From Arcuatula senhousia (lineage: Eukaryota; Mollusca; Bivalvia; Mytilida; Mytilidae), in assembly GCA_963971305.1 (NCBI GenBank), contig OZ020308.1, positions 35,059,275 to 35,123,274 of the forward strand: a stretch of 64,000 nt of DNA, given 5' to 3'. Below, piece after piece: positions 45,760-56,822 of the stretch. The notes under the pieces were generated by a model that saw only the letters and a program-made list of their open reading frames with translations, was not told the origin of the DNA and searched no databases. Within the stretch, counting starts at the first letter, position 1. Every line of letters starts with the position of its first letter. The position numbers and the translations under genes are program-made.

Positions 45760-48700
45760 ATGGATTTGCACAAGTTTGGATTTACATCCAAGAAACAAAA
45801 GCAAACAGAACCTGAACCTAAAAAACCAAAACTTGATAAAAAACAAAAAGATAAAATATATGACGAACAAAAAAGAAATCGAGGATATGTCCCTACATGG
45901 AAAGATGATTTTCCTTGGGTGGATTTCAATCAAGAAAAAAATGTCATGACCTGCATGTACTGTCGAGAATATCCATTTTTAGCAGGGCACAATACCTTTG
46001 TCACCGGGTCAAATACTTGGCATCGTAATAATCTTATGTCACACCATGATAGTGGGTCCCACCGTAGCTGTAGGACTAGGTACTATAATGAACATGATAA
46101 TATACCAAAACCCTCTGCTGAATCCTCTTCTAATAATTCTTCTGGAACCCTACACCAAGCATTCCAACAACTTAGTGAATCTGATAGAAAGAAAATGTGC
46201 AATCTTTTCAGCATAGCCTATTTTCTTGCTAAGGAAAGAAAACCACTATCTGATATGGAAAAACAGTGCAATTTAGCAAATAAATTGGGAGTGGATCTTG
46301 GAAAGAACTACCACAAGGACTTGTCTGCAAAGCAATTTTTAAACTCCACTTACTTGAATTTAATGAATGATGCACAAAACGCCATTTCAGGATATAACTT
46401 TATATCCATTCTGTCCGATGGAAGTTCTGACATTGCTGTTGTGGAACAGGAGGTGGTATATGTTCGTTTTATTAAACCAAATGGAAGAGCGGATACTATT
46501 TTGGCAAACATAATTGCCCCTGAACACGGTCATGGTTTAGGACTTTTCGAGGCCATACAAAAAGCTTTATTGTCAGTTGGTTTGGATTTTGACAACATGC
46601 AGCATAATCATCCAGGTCCATCACGGATATGTGCCAACTTTGATGGAGCGTCTGTTATGCAGGGAAGGAAAAACGGTGTTGTGGGGCATATTTTGAATAA
46701 AATTCCAGATGTCATACCAATTCACTGTATTGCTCATAAGCTTGAGTTAGCAGTATTAGATTCCATCAAGAATGTTCCATTTTTAAAAGATACGAGGAGG
46801 TAATGAAAGGAATATTTATTATATACCATGCATCACCTAAAAAATTAAGGGATCTACAACAGTTGGCCACAGCATTAGATACTGACATTCTTCGCTTTTC
46901 TGATTTAAAGAAGGTGTGTAGAATTTACCGGTCCTTTGTTTCCCACCCCATCTCCATATTTCATTTATCATCATCATTTCATGTTCATTTTATCATCCTT
47001 TTCATGTTCATCGCCTGTAAATAACCTATATAGCGTTGCACGGGCGTAAAACACCAACTCACTCACTCTGAATGTAGAATCATTGTCTCTAGAATAAATT
47101 ATAGGTCTAACAAGTCCAAGTCAGGTAAAAACAGTCATGATAAACATAGATTCTAACACATAAAAATAGCACACTAGTGGCATGGTTTAACTTTAGTATT
47201 TTACAATTGATTTTTAACCAACCTAACTTCAAGAAATAAAGGACATAATGAAAATTCAAATAAAAAGGTGCTGTTGGCATTTAATGATTCTGCTACACTT
47301 GTTTCTACAGGCTTGCATGGGTAACATTCACTTCTAAACTAAAAGACTGTCTGTCTGTTACAAAAAAAAATATTTAGAAATTGCTAACATATGAATTGAT
47401 ATGACATCATATTGTCTTGCATTTTTTTTCCAGACACGATGGGTAAGCAGCAAGTCTAGGGCAGTGATTGCTCTGAAAAACAACCTGACAGTTGTTGCAG
47501 CACACTTGGAGGCAATGGCGGCGGATAATATTCCAGAAGCCAAGGCATACCACACAACACTGGTATCGGTACAGTTCTTGAAGATTATGCATCTTCTGTT
47601 GGATTTCCTTCCCATCATAACAAGGGTCTCTAAGGTTTGTATTTAATTATAGATACATTATACTAAGTAAAATATGGGCCTGAATGTGCCATTGACATCA
47701 AATTTAAATTTCATTTCTAATTGATTTCATATTTGAATTTTATTTTATTTACTAAAACTATTTACTATTTTTAAAATTGAATGTCAATAACAATTTTTAT
47801 GATAAATATTCATTTCTCCTCATCTCCTGACTCCACCAGTCTACTACAAATGTACTTGTCTAATGAAGTTTTAAACATGTTATATACAATAAAGACTATA
47901 AATATAAAAATATTATAAAATATAATATTTACTAACCAAGTCCATGCTTATATATCATATGACATTTTACAAATAATTTTAACAGGTGTTCCAATATAAA
48001 GACATAATGATTTTCGAAGTAGAGGAACAACTAGAGGGTATCATGTTAGATTTATTAAACCTCAGTACAATGCCTGGTGAAAACATGAAAGACTTCATGG
48101 ATTTATATAAACCGTTAGATAAAAAGTTTGCTGATGTCAGCCTTAAAGGACCAACCCCAGTCATAGATTGGAAAGATGATGCTCAACTAAAACATTTAGT
48201 ACATGACACAATTTCTTATCTAGATAAAAGGTATTTTAGGCTTATTTATTAATGACTGAGCATGATCAATTCATTTATTTTTGTTTCATAAGTTATTATA
48301 GTTTATTAAATTTAAAGTTTGATATCAATAATAAACTTATTATTACAATTTAATTTTCATACTAGTCTTAATCTATTACTGTCAAGTAGGACCACCCCAC
48401 CCTTGTCCTGCTGAAAAAGAATTGAACCAAAGATTAATTCACTTATTTTTATGAATTTATTTACTTGTTATGTTTTCATTTTCAGGTTTGCATGCTTCAA
48501 AGAGGAGCCATTGAAGTATTTTAGAGTTTTTGACTATTCAAGATGGCCTAGGGACAGAATTGCCTTGGCTCAGTTTGGGACACAAGATCTAGTCAACCTA
48601 TTGTCTACTTTTCCTGTCATTTTTAGTCAGATGCTGAAGAAATTGAACACATCAAAGCTGAGTTTTCTTTGCTGAAAGCTTATCTTGTAAATCAAAGTCC

Positions 48701-49406
48701 AAATGAAATGAAGGAGGTAACAGGTTACAAATTATTTGTATATGAAATCAAATTATTATATATCCACTCTTGACAAATATGTACATGAATTTATTAATTA
48801 CTGGTTATGATCTAAGGCTGCTGGCTGTTTTCTGTTCAGTTGTACAAATATTATAAAGTTTTTCTTGTGTTTTTGTGGGATTGGCAATGGGTCACTTTTA
48901 TTCCATGTGACAATCACATTTCTCTTCTGTAAATCAATAACAGAGATATTAGAAAACTTTATTTTCATAATTTGATCTTATATACTAGTATTTGACTATC
49001 AGTACTGTAATCATGCTGCAATATTATATATTCATTTTATTATTTTGAGTCTGTTGTATTACAGCTGTATGAAGTTCTTCTGGCTACAAGGCAGGATAGG
49101 TTTAAAAACATTCTGAAAGTCATAGAGTTGATGTGTTGTATCAGCCCCTGCGCAGCTGAGTGTGAGAGGGGATTCTCAACAATGAAATCAATCAAAACAC
49201 CTGCAAGGAATAGATTGGATTAGGAAACCCTGCAGTTTTTAATGAAAATAAATTTATCTGGCCCCAGTGTAGCAGATTATGTACCAGACAGGGATGTTAA
49301 CACTTGGTTGACCTCTAAAGGAACCAAACATGTAAAGGGACATACCATAAATCCTGTGCTGTCACAGCCAAGGAAAATCAGAGAGCTGGAACCAGAAGAT
49401 AAATAA
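45760..49406 (+). pseudogene. hAT transposase, ZNF862-like, five exons, broken
   Basis: Exons: 45760-46913, 47434-47634, 47986-48230, 48486-48716 and 49065-49406, all with GT/AG borders and compatible phases. Exon 1 has a Lys-rich N-terminus, a BED/TTF-like zinc finger (MTCMYCREYPF...H..H), then ILSDGSSDIAVVEQEVVYVR (first catalytic Asp region), NFDGASVMQGRKNGVVGHI and PIHCIAHKLELAVL. Exon 2 starts TRWVSSKSRAV. Exon 5 holds the hAT C-terminal dimerisation block AECERGFSTMKSIKTPARNR. Inactivating changes: a 1-nt loss in an A-run near 46787, a frameshift near 48630 and an in-frame TAG at 49221-49223. Homopolymer assembly error could explain the first. Confidence 0.82.
46925..47072 (+). mobile_element. 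SINE-like repeat 2, 5'-truncated, in the first hAT intron
   Basis: It starts TTACCGGTCCTTTGTTTCCC and ends GGGCGTAAAACACCAACTCA plus CTCACTC. The 8-bp duplication TGTAGAAT (46917-46924 and 47073-47080) overlaps the intron's 5' splice region. Truncation from the 5' side and the target duplication indicate retroposition after the hAT had landed. Confidence 0.82.
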
Positions 49407-49855
49407 AATAAAATATGAATTGAAATTTATTGTGTTTTTCTTATGTTCACCTCTTTATAAGAAGCAGACAAAATCTACAATCTTACTGCATGATAAATAT
49501 TTAATAACTTTTAACAATACTACTTCATGAGAATTTTTAAAATCTGATCTCTAATTAAAGTTTTAAATCATTTGAATGTTTTCAATTCTGAGTTAATTAA
49601 CTAAATAAATGACTGCTTTTTAGAAAGAGGTGAACATTTTATATCTCTCATCTCTAGTCTAGATGTGTTGCTCAAGTCTCACTCAATAAGGCTCATTTAT
49701 CCACAGTGTAGAAAAATCAAGCTGGTGGCTCTGCATTTATCCATATTATCTGTTCTGTTGAAATCATATAAGGAAACAGGTAACCAGTTACCAGCATTCC
49801 TAAATTCAAAATTGATGAAAACACCAGGTTTCTTTCCTTGTAATGCACATGGTCG

Positions 49856-50042
49856 ATATCCTCGGTGCTGGATTTGGCTTCCTTGTTCGAATGTTTTGGT
49901 TTTGAGTACTTTTCGTTTTCAACTGTTTTGGATTTTGACCTTCCAATGTTTTGGTTTAAATGCTACTGATGAGAGGTTACTCCTTGAAATATCGATATAT
50001 AGCATATCCAAATTAACCGTTTATACCCGCGTTTTGGTATTT
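49856..50042 (+). repeat. dispersed repeat inside the 3' part of the hAT element
   Basis: Second copy of the sequence at 18281-18466. Confidence 0.6.
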
Positions 50043-51076
50043 TTAATTCGAAATTCAATATTATAATTACAATTTTAGTTTGGTAAGTCAATCTGAGGTT
50101 TGGGTAAGTCATTTTTTATAACAACTTTCCCTTGGAAAGTCCATGTGGCCAAAAAATCCTAGAACACTGAGTAAGAAACTACGCGTCCTTCAAGCAACGG
50201 AATCGTCTGAATATGGATTTAATTTTTTAGTGGGTTACCTTTGAAGCATGATCTACTCTTTGAACCAGAAGAGACAACTTCACACTGCTACATTCCTTCA
50301 TCATATTTTTACAATCAGTCAATTACATCCAATATTTCAAACGCACCCACAGGCTTTGTATGTAAACTTCAAAAACAAAATACATTTATCAAAGCAACTT
50401 GGTATTCCGACTGAAAATATTAAATAAATTAACAATAAAATACTACAAACTTCGAAAAATTAATTTACAAAAAATAAGGTTAATATTGTAACACAGAATG
50501 AAAACAAAAATAGCCTTGGCGATAAAAATAAATCTATTTCGTTTAAGTGCTGTATATATTCCGAATTATATACGTCATCTGATCGAAAAAAAATCTTGAA
50601 GATTTCAATATAACTTTAACTTAAAAGCATTTTTCTAAAATCTAAGTCGGTTATATTTTCATTTGTAGCTATATGATTTTTGTTCGCTTTAGAGTAGAGA
50701 AAAAAATCAATTTTTAAGACATTTTTTGGGCTCTTTTTCGAATGCAAATTACATCGACGAAAAAACATAAAAAAAATTGTTTACTGCGTCTATAACCTTA
50801 ATTAATCCTTATATTGTTGTTTTCTGATAGTTAACTCTATAGATAATAAGCGGAAATACTTTATTTTTAGGTTAGATGGGTTGTAGGTACGTATGTGCCA
50901 AAGGGGTACCTTCGAAAAACGTCATTTTAACGTTAAAACCACATTTTAATGCGACGACAAGCATTTTTTGGAAGCTCAATAATCAATCTATCAGTTTTGA
51001 CTATCAAAATCCATGTGACAGGTGGGTCATTTAAACTCGAAAACTAAACGACTTTTTCTCGTTTCGTCACTTTACT

Positions 51077-51396
51077 ATGAAAGACCGATAGTGCCATTAG
51101 TTCTTACACATTTCTCAATTGAAACTACAATTACCATAGTTCCAAGTTGACATTTTTCACTTCCGAGAAGAAATGTCAATTTGGAAGTGCGTAATGTCAA
51201 GCTGGAACTGAGAAATGTCAAGTTGGTACTGTGAAATGTCCAGTTGAAACTGAGAAATGTCAAAATGGAACTGAAAAATGTCAACTTGGAACTGAGAAAT
51301 GTCAACTTGGAAGTGCGAAATGTCAACTTGGAAATGAGAAATTTCTCACATCAATCGAGAAATGTGACAGAACCGATGGCACTAACGGTCTTTCGT
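51077..51396. mobile_element. small foldback element with 21-bp minisatellite core
   Basis: The inverted ends ATGAAAGACCGATAGTGCCA and ACGAAAGACCGTTAGTGCCA (read inward) continue for ~55 bp. The middle has about nine 21-bp units (AAATGTCAACTTGGAACTGA plus G). It is flanked by the 8-bp duplication ACTTTACT / ACTCTACT (51069-51076, 51397-51404; one mismatch). No ORF of its own. Same design as 19536-20826, unrelated repeat sequence. Confidence 0.82.
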
Positions 51397-51824
51397 ACTC
51401 TACTATATCCCCCGCCTATTACAGTTAAATTTCTAAAACATATAGACTGTGACTAGCTTTTTGAGGCCATTGAATTGTAAAGCTCAATTGTAAAATTAAA
51501 GTAATTTTTCCTTCATGTCAAGTATTAAAAGTGCGATTTTGTTGTTGTTGTTGAAAAACTGCTTAATTAGTTTATAACAGTTAGTTTTTACCTTAAAATT
51601 TCATAAAATTAATCGGTGAAAAATGTACTGAAGTAAATAAAGAAACAATGACCCTTGGTCTAAAGGAGATATATGTCTGAGGTATTAAGATTTCAACAAA
51701 AATTCGTTTTTTTTTCCTTAATCCATTCTAACCCATACTATTGTTATATCCTCCCTGTTTTTCCTTACTTTCGTAAAACATGTCAAGTGAAGACACTATA
51801 CAAATTTAGTCAATTTAGTGAATT

Positions 51825-52318
51825 AGTTATTGCTTTACTTCAAAGCAGCACGATTTCGGCTATATCTGGGAGATGAATTATGAAAGAGGTGATACAAAGA
51901 ACATGATATGATGATGTGGATAAAATGGAGACACAAAGCCAGTCGGGGATGAGAGTTTTGACTGTCACTGTAAAAAAGGAGTGATGGGTATGGACAGGCA
52001 ATTTAGCCAACTTAATGGGGATCCTACGGGTCCTACTCTTAGCGAGACCTGCAGCGGGGTATCTGCAAGGAACGTGAATTTTTCCGGACATGGTGTACCA
52101 CTATGGTTTGCGGTAAGATTTTCCGCACTATAGCCTGACAACACCAGCATTTCTTACAACAGGGCTGCCCCATTCAACTAACTTGGGGCACACATCAAGT
52201 CGCTTTGTGGACAAAGCCGCCTGCCTGACACTATGTCAGGTTTCTAAGCAATTTTAGTGGACTTTTACTGGCAAGTTTAGTGCTGCTTTTGGTCTATTCG
52301 CCACCCAGAACCCGCTAA
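51825..52318 (-). mobile_element. SINE-like repeat 1, degenerate copy
   Basis: On + it begins ATTAGTTATTGCTTTACTTC and ends CGCCACCCAGAACCCGC. It lies ~250 bp upstream of receptor exon 2. No clear duplication. Confidence 0.7.
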
Positions 52319-52563
52319 GTTTAATAATTATTTCTATGTTTTTGGAAAGGACAACGACCGTTATTGAAAACCTATAAAAAAGACAGGGAAACTTTATTTT
52401 CTGTCCAATCTTTAATTGCTTACATCTTTAAATCTTTATAGTATACCTATGGATGTTTTTCGCTTTTAAATATATTATATAAGGATCCTGATTCCTGTTA
52501 TTATTATAAATTTCAAGTTTCTATCGCCCTAACTGATTTTATATAATTCTTAACTTTTTTCAG

Positions 52564-53961
52564 GTGAGTCGTTTGTGTCAAAGCCAACCAACTTACGTTA
52601 ATGTTAAAGAATCCATCACCTTTTTCTTAGAAACAACCTCAAACATGACAGAGGCAACGGATAAGTTTCTCACACAGATTGCACTAAGTGCTTTGTGGTC
52701 GTTTGAGGTACCAACAATAACACGCCTTATAGGTTCAGCTGTGGTTACAAAGTCAGACAATGGGTCTTACATCAAAGGAGATATTCTCTTAAAGATCGAA
52801 AAAAGATGTTTTGCAGAAGAATTGAAGCAAATCATAAATGATTTTCGACAATATAAAATCGAAATAACGGTAAAAAGCCAAATGCAAGAAAAAGAAATTC
52901 GTTATTCAAGTCTAAAATCTTATAATGCTTCCCTTAAAACAGAATTTACACCTTTGAAAAGAATCAGATTTTATATGTCTCTCGACTTCTACCTAGAAGC
53001 AAATTCTGTTAAAATAAATTTAATGACAAAGAAGCAACATTGCCAGAATGTAACAGTACAATCTGTGCTAATTGGAAATGAGCTAGAAATAACAGATTTT
53101 ACATGTAATATGTCTACAAAAACTGTAAACTCATCTACATTAGATATACTGACATATATTGGATTTTCCGTTTCAAATGTTGCCTTAGTGCCCTTTTTAG
53201 TTATTAACAGAAGGGTCGAATCTGTCATGACCGTGCCTCGTACGAGCTTAGAAAACTTATCAGTGTCTTTAATTTTGGCTAATTGCATGTTTCTAGTCGG
53301 GGTAAGGGTGATTCACGTGCCCACTGCCTGTTACGTCATTGCCATAGTGCTACATTATATGCTCTTGGTAACATTTGTTTTTATGACTATTGGGATTGTG
53401 TCGGTTTGTGTCGCAGTCATTAAGATGCAGGAAAGAAGAAACTTACCATTGGACAAAGTAAAGCGGGATCGAATTTTTGTGACACTATTGGGAGTTTTGC
53501 TTCCTCTTCTTATTGTTGGACCGGCCGTCATAATGGACAGGTTGGGACCTCCGGAATGGTCACCAGGTTATGGACATTCCGCCTGTTTCCCGTCTCGATT
53601 TCCAGGAAACATTGCTTTCTTCACTGGACCAGTGATGCTAATTTTAGCCGTTGATCTATTTTGCCTCGTCTGTATTATGATTCGAGTTGAAGTTACTCGG
53701 AAACAAACGAGAAGTCTTAATATGTCAAGAACATACGATGACGTCAAGCTTCATCTCCGATTGGTTGTTCTAAGTGGCACTTTATGGCTGACAGGGATTA
53801 TTGCTGTCATTATCGACTCGGTATGGATGGATTACTTCTTTACAGTTACTTGCGGACTCCAAGGATTCTTCATAGCGGTAGGCGGTTTATCAACACAGGA
53901 GGCGAAAAAGAAACTCAAATGTTGGAACAAGAGAGAACAGAGCGACATTGAGTTGGGTTAA
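52564..53961 (+). CDS. somatomedin-B-domain seven-transmembrane receptor, exon 2 (7TM, class B/adhesion-like)
   Basis: 465 codons, joined in phase 0 after the acceptor ACTTTTTTCAG (AG at 52562-52563); there is no ATG at the exon start. Exon residues 1-190 are extracellular (Cys5, Cys82, Cys160 and Cys181; several NxS/T sites). Seven hydrophobic segments lie at about 193-214, 230-250, 254-286, 303-324, 348-374, 397-417 and 424-443. A Cys at the top of TM3 (C256) and one in the second extracellular loop (C341) can form the usual disulfide. HYMLLVTFVFM in TM3 and GTLWLTGI in TM6 fit secretin/adhesion/Methuselah-like GPCRs. No canonical GPS autoproteolysis site (W-x-x-C...HL-T) precedes TM1. The cytoplasmic tail is short, ~22 residues. 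The spliced protein is about 1038 residues. Confidence 0.85.
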   Translation: MSRLCQSQPTYVNVKESITFFLETTSNMTEATDKFLTQIALSALWSFEVPTITRLIGSAVVTKSDNGSYIKGDILLKIEKRCFAEELKQIINDFRQYKIEITVKSQMQEKEIRYSSLKSYNASLKTEFTPLKRIRFYMSLDFYLEANSVKINLMTKKQHCQNVTVQSVLIGNELEITDFTCNMSTKTVNSSTLDILTYIGFSVSNVALVPFLVINRRVESVMTVPRTSLENLSVSLILANCMFLVGVRVIHVPTACYVIAIVLHYMLLVTFVFMTIGIVSVCVAVIKMQERRNLPLDKVKRDRIFVTLLGVLLPLLIVGPAVIMDRLGPPEWSPGYGHSACFPSRFPGNIAFFTGPVMLILAVDLFCLVCIMIRVEVTRKQTRSLNMSRTYDDVKLHLRLVVLSGTLWLTGIIAVIIDSVWMDYFFTVTCGLQGFFIAVGGLSTQEAKKKLKCWNKREQSDIELG

Positions 53962-54163
53962 AGACTATAGGGCCAAATAAGTTTACATGTTAAATCAATT
54001 TGACCGGAAAACAAAGTAAGGGATGTAGATTTCATTCTGTCTATCTCTCCGTTCGTCTGTCTGTCCACATCCAAAATTGCCATAGAAACTTCTCCTATAT
54101 AATGATATATACATTTGTATAAACTTCTAAAATGGTGCACAACAACATCAAATATGATGTTAA

Positions 54164-54169
54164 AATAAA
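54164..54169 (+). promoter_or_regulatory. polyadenylation signal AATAAA of the receptor gene
   Basis: About 200 nt after the stop codon, in AT-rich sequence and just before the 3' end of the convergent Penelope-like element. Confidence 0.55.
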
Positions 54170-54184
54170 ATAATAATTAAAGTC

Positions 54185-56822
54185 AAAAGACAATAATTAA
54201 TAATCAAATTTGCGGATATTTCGCTGGACCGACCAGCTTCATCAGCGCTTGTAATCTGATATGATGATAATAAATTACGTAATCAAGATCTGTGACGTAT
54301 GTCTAAAATCCTGAACTTTATGTTTGAACATCTCAATTAATCCTCAACATGAAAAATAATAAAATTGAACAAAATACAATAAAATATAATGTTTGGACAG
54401 TAAAATCTTGAAAAATTATGGTTTAAATAAATAATAATGCTATAAATAATAGCTATTATATGGGAGCTAAAAACAACAATCTAAACACATAATGAAAATT
54501 GTTTATGAAACAAGGTCACCAAAACAGACGAAATAGCAAAATTGTAAATAATGAAAGAATGAAAATTCACAAGAAATGACACTGAAAACTTTAAGAACTT
54601 AGTTGCAGAAGGCTAATTGACTACATTTTCTTATTTATTCCATTTGGATGAAGTGTTTTCAATTCATGGATCCAAAAGCTCTCTTTTTTCTGTCTTCGTT
54701 CATCGCTCCAGCTTTGACTATGGTCTATGATGGTTAATTTGGATCTGACAAAGTCATCCAGGGTGTGGTCCGGCGACACAAAATGTTGACTCACGGGCAA
54801 GAATGGTTTTTTTGTTAGGTCACTTCTGTGCCCATTCATCCTTTTGTTGAAGGGCTGGGAACTTTCACCTATGTATTGCAACCCACAAACGTGACATGTA
54901 ATGAGATATATGACATTGGGTGTTTTGCAAAAAGTGTTACAGTATATCCTATAAACCTTTCCTGTCACATTGCTCTGGAACTCGTTTGTGGATTGCAATT
55001 GGCAACAACTCTTGCACCGTTTGTCTCCACAAGGTTTACATTGGCCGACTGCTGTTGAAGGCGCAGAGACCGCAGCTTTCACCAATGAATCCTTTATGCT
55101 TCTCGGTCGCCGAAATGCCACAACCGGTGGTTCAGGGAATAGCTTTGATAGAGTTTCACTTTTCTCTATTTCTTTCCAGTGATGACGTATAATGTTAGAA
55201 ATGTCTTGTAAGCATGGATGGTACGTGATGACAAGGGGGACTCTCTTGTTCAACTTTTTTTCTTTATACTGTAAAAGCTCACTGCGGTCTAATGTATTTG
55301 CTTTTGAGAATCCTATATCAATGACTTTGTCATTGTACCCACGTTTCTTTAAGTGATGGCGTAAGTCTCCCAGTCTTTGTTTCGTTGTTTCTTCAGTTGA
55401 ACATATTCTTTTCACACGGATGGCTTGACTATAGGGTATACTTTTGAAGCAGTGTTTTGGATGACAGCTGTTGGGGGAGAGATATTGATGTTTGTCTGTG
55501 GGTTTGCAATAAATGTCAGTTTTCAAAATTCCATTCTCAAGTGTGGTACAGGTATCCAGAAATGACATTTTTGTATCCGATACTTCGTGAGTAAATTTAA
55601 TTGATGGATGAATATTGTTGGCATGATTAAAGAAATCTTGGAGTTCTTCATCACTGTGTACCCATTTCATATCAACATCGTCAATGAAACGGAACCATGA
55701 GAGCGGCTGTGTAGGAGAGGTTTGCAAAAGACGTTCCTCTAATTCCCCCATAAATATGTTGGCATAGGATGGGGCCATTTTAGTTCCCATGGCTGTTCCA
55801 TTGACTTGAAGGAAGTTTTCCCCGTTGAAAGTGAAATTGTTATGCTTAAGTACCAGTGTAAGCATTTCAACCAAACATTCTGTTGGAGGTTCTTTAATCG
55901 TTCGCTGTTCCCACACTTTCCTGCAAGCTTCTATTCCGTCATCATGTGGTATGTTGGTATAAAGGGAGGTTACATCCATAGTCACAAGTTTGGTATTTGG
56001 AGGTATGTTAATGTTGTTCATTTTCTTTAGGTAGTCAGTAGTGTCTTTGATATGTGATGGCAAATTTTCAACGAAAGGTCGGAGGTGGAAATCGACAAAC
56101 TCGGATATTTTTTCTGTTGGGTGGCTATTGGCAGAAACAATAGGTCTACCAGGATTGTTTTCTTTATGTATTTTAGGGAGGAGGTAAAAGCGTCCCGCCT
56201 TGGGATCTTCAGGGCGAAGATACTCTAAGGTTTTGTCGTCTATGTCACCACGAGAATGCATTTCAGTTAATGAGTTGTTGATCTTCTTGGTAAATTCTAT
56301 CGTGGGATCCGAGTCCAGTTTTTTATAGAATCTTTCATCTGACAATTGTCTTTTTGCTTCTTGTAAGTAGTCTGTTTTGTCCATGACAACAACAGCACTC
56401 CCTTTGTCTGCTGGTTTAATAACAATGTCATCTCTTTGTTGTAGATCTTTCAGAGCTTTTCTTTCTGATGGTGTCAAGTTGTCTGTAGTTGGCACATACA
56501 AGTCGGCGTTGCGTTTGATATCCGACTTTATCAGGTCAATTACTGATTCTAGCCTGGTGTTTTTGCTAGGTTTTGGGATCCAATTGCTTTTCTTTCTGAA
56601 CCTAGGAATTTCTTGAACTTCATCCGAGTCAGAGCCATCTGAGTTGAGATCTTCGCTCTCCTCTTTTTTAGAATTAAAATAATCCTTAATTCTGAGTCGT
56701 CTTGCAAACTGGTTAAGATCTTCCTCAAGTTCCCTTGTGTTAATTTTAGGTGGATTCGTTATACATATACATTTGTATATATATTGTTTTCTATAAAATT
56801 GGCAGTAAGGAAGTACATCATA
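54185..56822 (-). mobile_element. Penelope-like element, 5'-truncated
   Basis: One long frame with reverse transcriptase and GIY-YIG endonuclease, then ~430 bp of 3' non-coding sequence that includes GCGGATATTTCGCTGGACCG. The start of the conserved N-terminal region is missing and replaced by AT-rich sequence with no ATG. Convergent with the receptor gene. Confidence 0.85.
54621..56822 (-). CDS. Penelope-like reverse transcriptase with GIY-YIG endonuclease (start codon lost)
   Basis: The frame is open for 733 codons from 56822 with no early Met; the first is ~146 codons in. A conserved N-terminal stretch (INTRELEEDLNQFARRLRIK and onward) precedes an acidic linker. Counting from the TTG at 56501, the RT shows IKPADKGSAVVVMDK (29-42), FYLLPKIHK (105-113), LVTMDVTSLYTNIPH (172-186, catalytic D176), NGTAMGTKMAPSYANI (234-249) and FRFIDDVDMKW (270-280, catalytic DD). 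A Cys cluster (CKPCGDKRCKSCC) leads to the GIY-YIG nuclease YLITCHVCGLQYIGESSQPF at ~530. There is no internal stop or frameshift. The enzyme would copy element RNA into the genome; only the 5' end seems defective. Confidence 0.85.
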   Translation of the reverse strand, partial: YDVLPYCQFYRKQYIYKCICITNPPKINTRELEEDLNQFARRLRIKDYFNSKKEESEDLNSDGSDSDEVQEIPRFRKKSNWIPKPSKNTRLESVIDLIKSDIKRNADLYVPTTDNLTPSERKALKDLQQRDDIVIKPADKGSAVVVMDKTDYLQEAKRQLSDERFYKKLDSDPTIEFTKKINNSLTEMHSRGDIDDKTLEYLRPEDPKAGRFYLLPKIHKENNPGRPIVSANSHPTEKISEFVDFHLRPFVENLPSHIKDTTDYLKKMNNINIPPNTKLVTMDVTSLYTNIPHDDGIEACRKVWEQRTIKEPPTECLVEMLTLVLKHNNFTFNGENFLQVNGTAMGTKMAPSYANIFMGELEERLLQTSPTQPLSWFRFIDDVDMKWVHSDEELQDFFNHANNIHPSIKFTHEVSDTKMSFLDTCTTLENGILKTDIYCKPTDKHQYLSPNSCHPKHCFKSIPYSQAIRVKRICSTEETTKQRLGDLRHHLKKRGYNDKVIDIGFSKANTLDRSELLQYKEKKLNKRVPLVITYHPCLQDISNIIRHHWKEIEKSETLSKLFPEPPVVAFRRPRSIKDSLVKAAVSAPSTAVGQCKPCGDKRCKSCCQLQSTNEFQSNVTGKVYRIYCNTFCKTPNVIYLITCHVCGLQYIGESSQPFNKRMNGHRSDLTKKPFLPVSQHFVSPDHTLDDFVRSKLTIIDHSQSWSDERRQKKESFWIHELKTLHPNGINKKM

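Larger units (their letters stand above)
45152..50169 (+). mobile_element. hAT DNA transposon, 5.0 kb, autonomous type but inactivated
   Basis: The terminal inverted repeats are perfect over 15 bp: CAGTGTTCTAGGATT at 45152-45166 and its complement at 50155-50169. AGTAA directly flanks both ends (45147-45151 and 50170-50174); this 5-bp repeat is shorter than the 8 bp usual for hAT. GTAAGT-containing subterminal motifs recur at both ends. It carries a multi-exon ZNF862-type transposase in the same orientation as the host receptor gene. A truncated SINE inserted later at 46925-47072. Confidence 0.85.
41697..52563 (+). other. 10.9-kb phase-0 intron of the receptor gene, filled with transposons
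   Basis: Donor GTAAGT and acceptor TTTTTTCAG join two exons in phase 0. The intron contains a tRNA-headed SINE, a SINE 2 fragment, two degenerate SINE 1 copies, a short palindromic element, a 5-kb hAT element and a foldback element, listed separately. Stretches 41700-42630, 43240-44138 and 50175-51068 show nothing recognisable. Confidence 0.75.

Noticed and set aside
51075..51428. Frames with repeated LTFLSSK / EKCQLGT
   Set aside because: Translation of a 21-bp tandem repeat in a foldback element.
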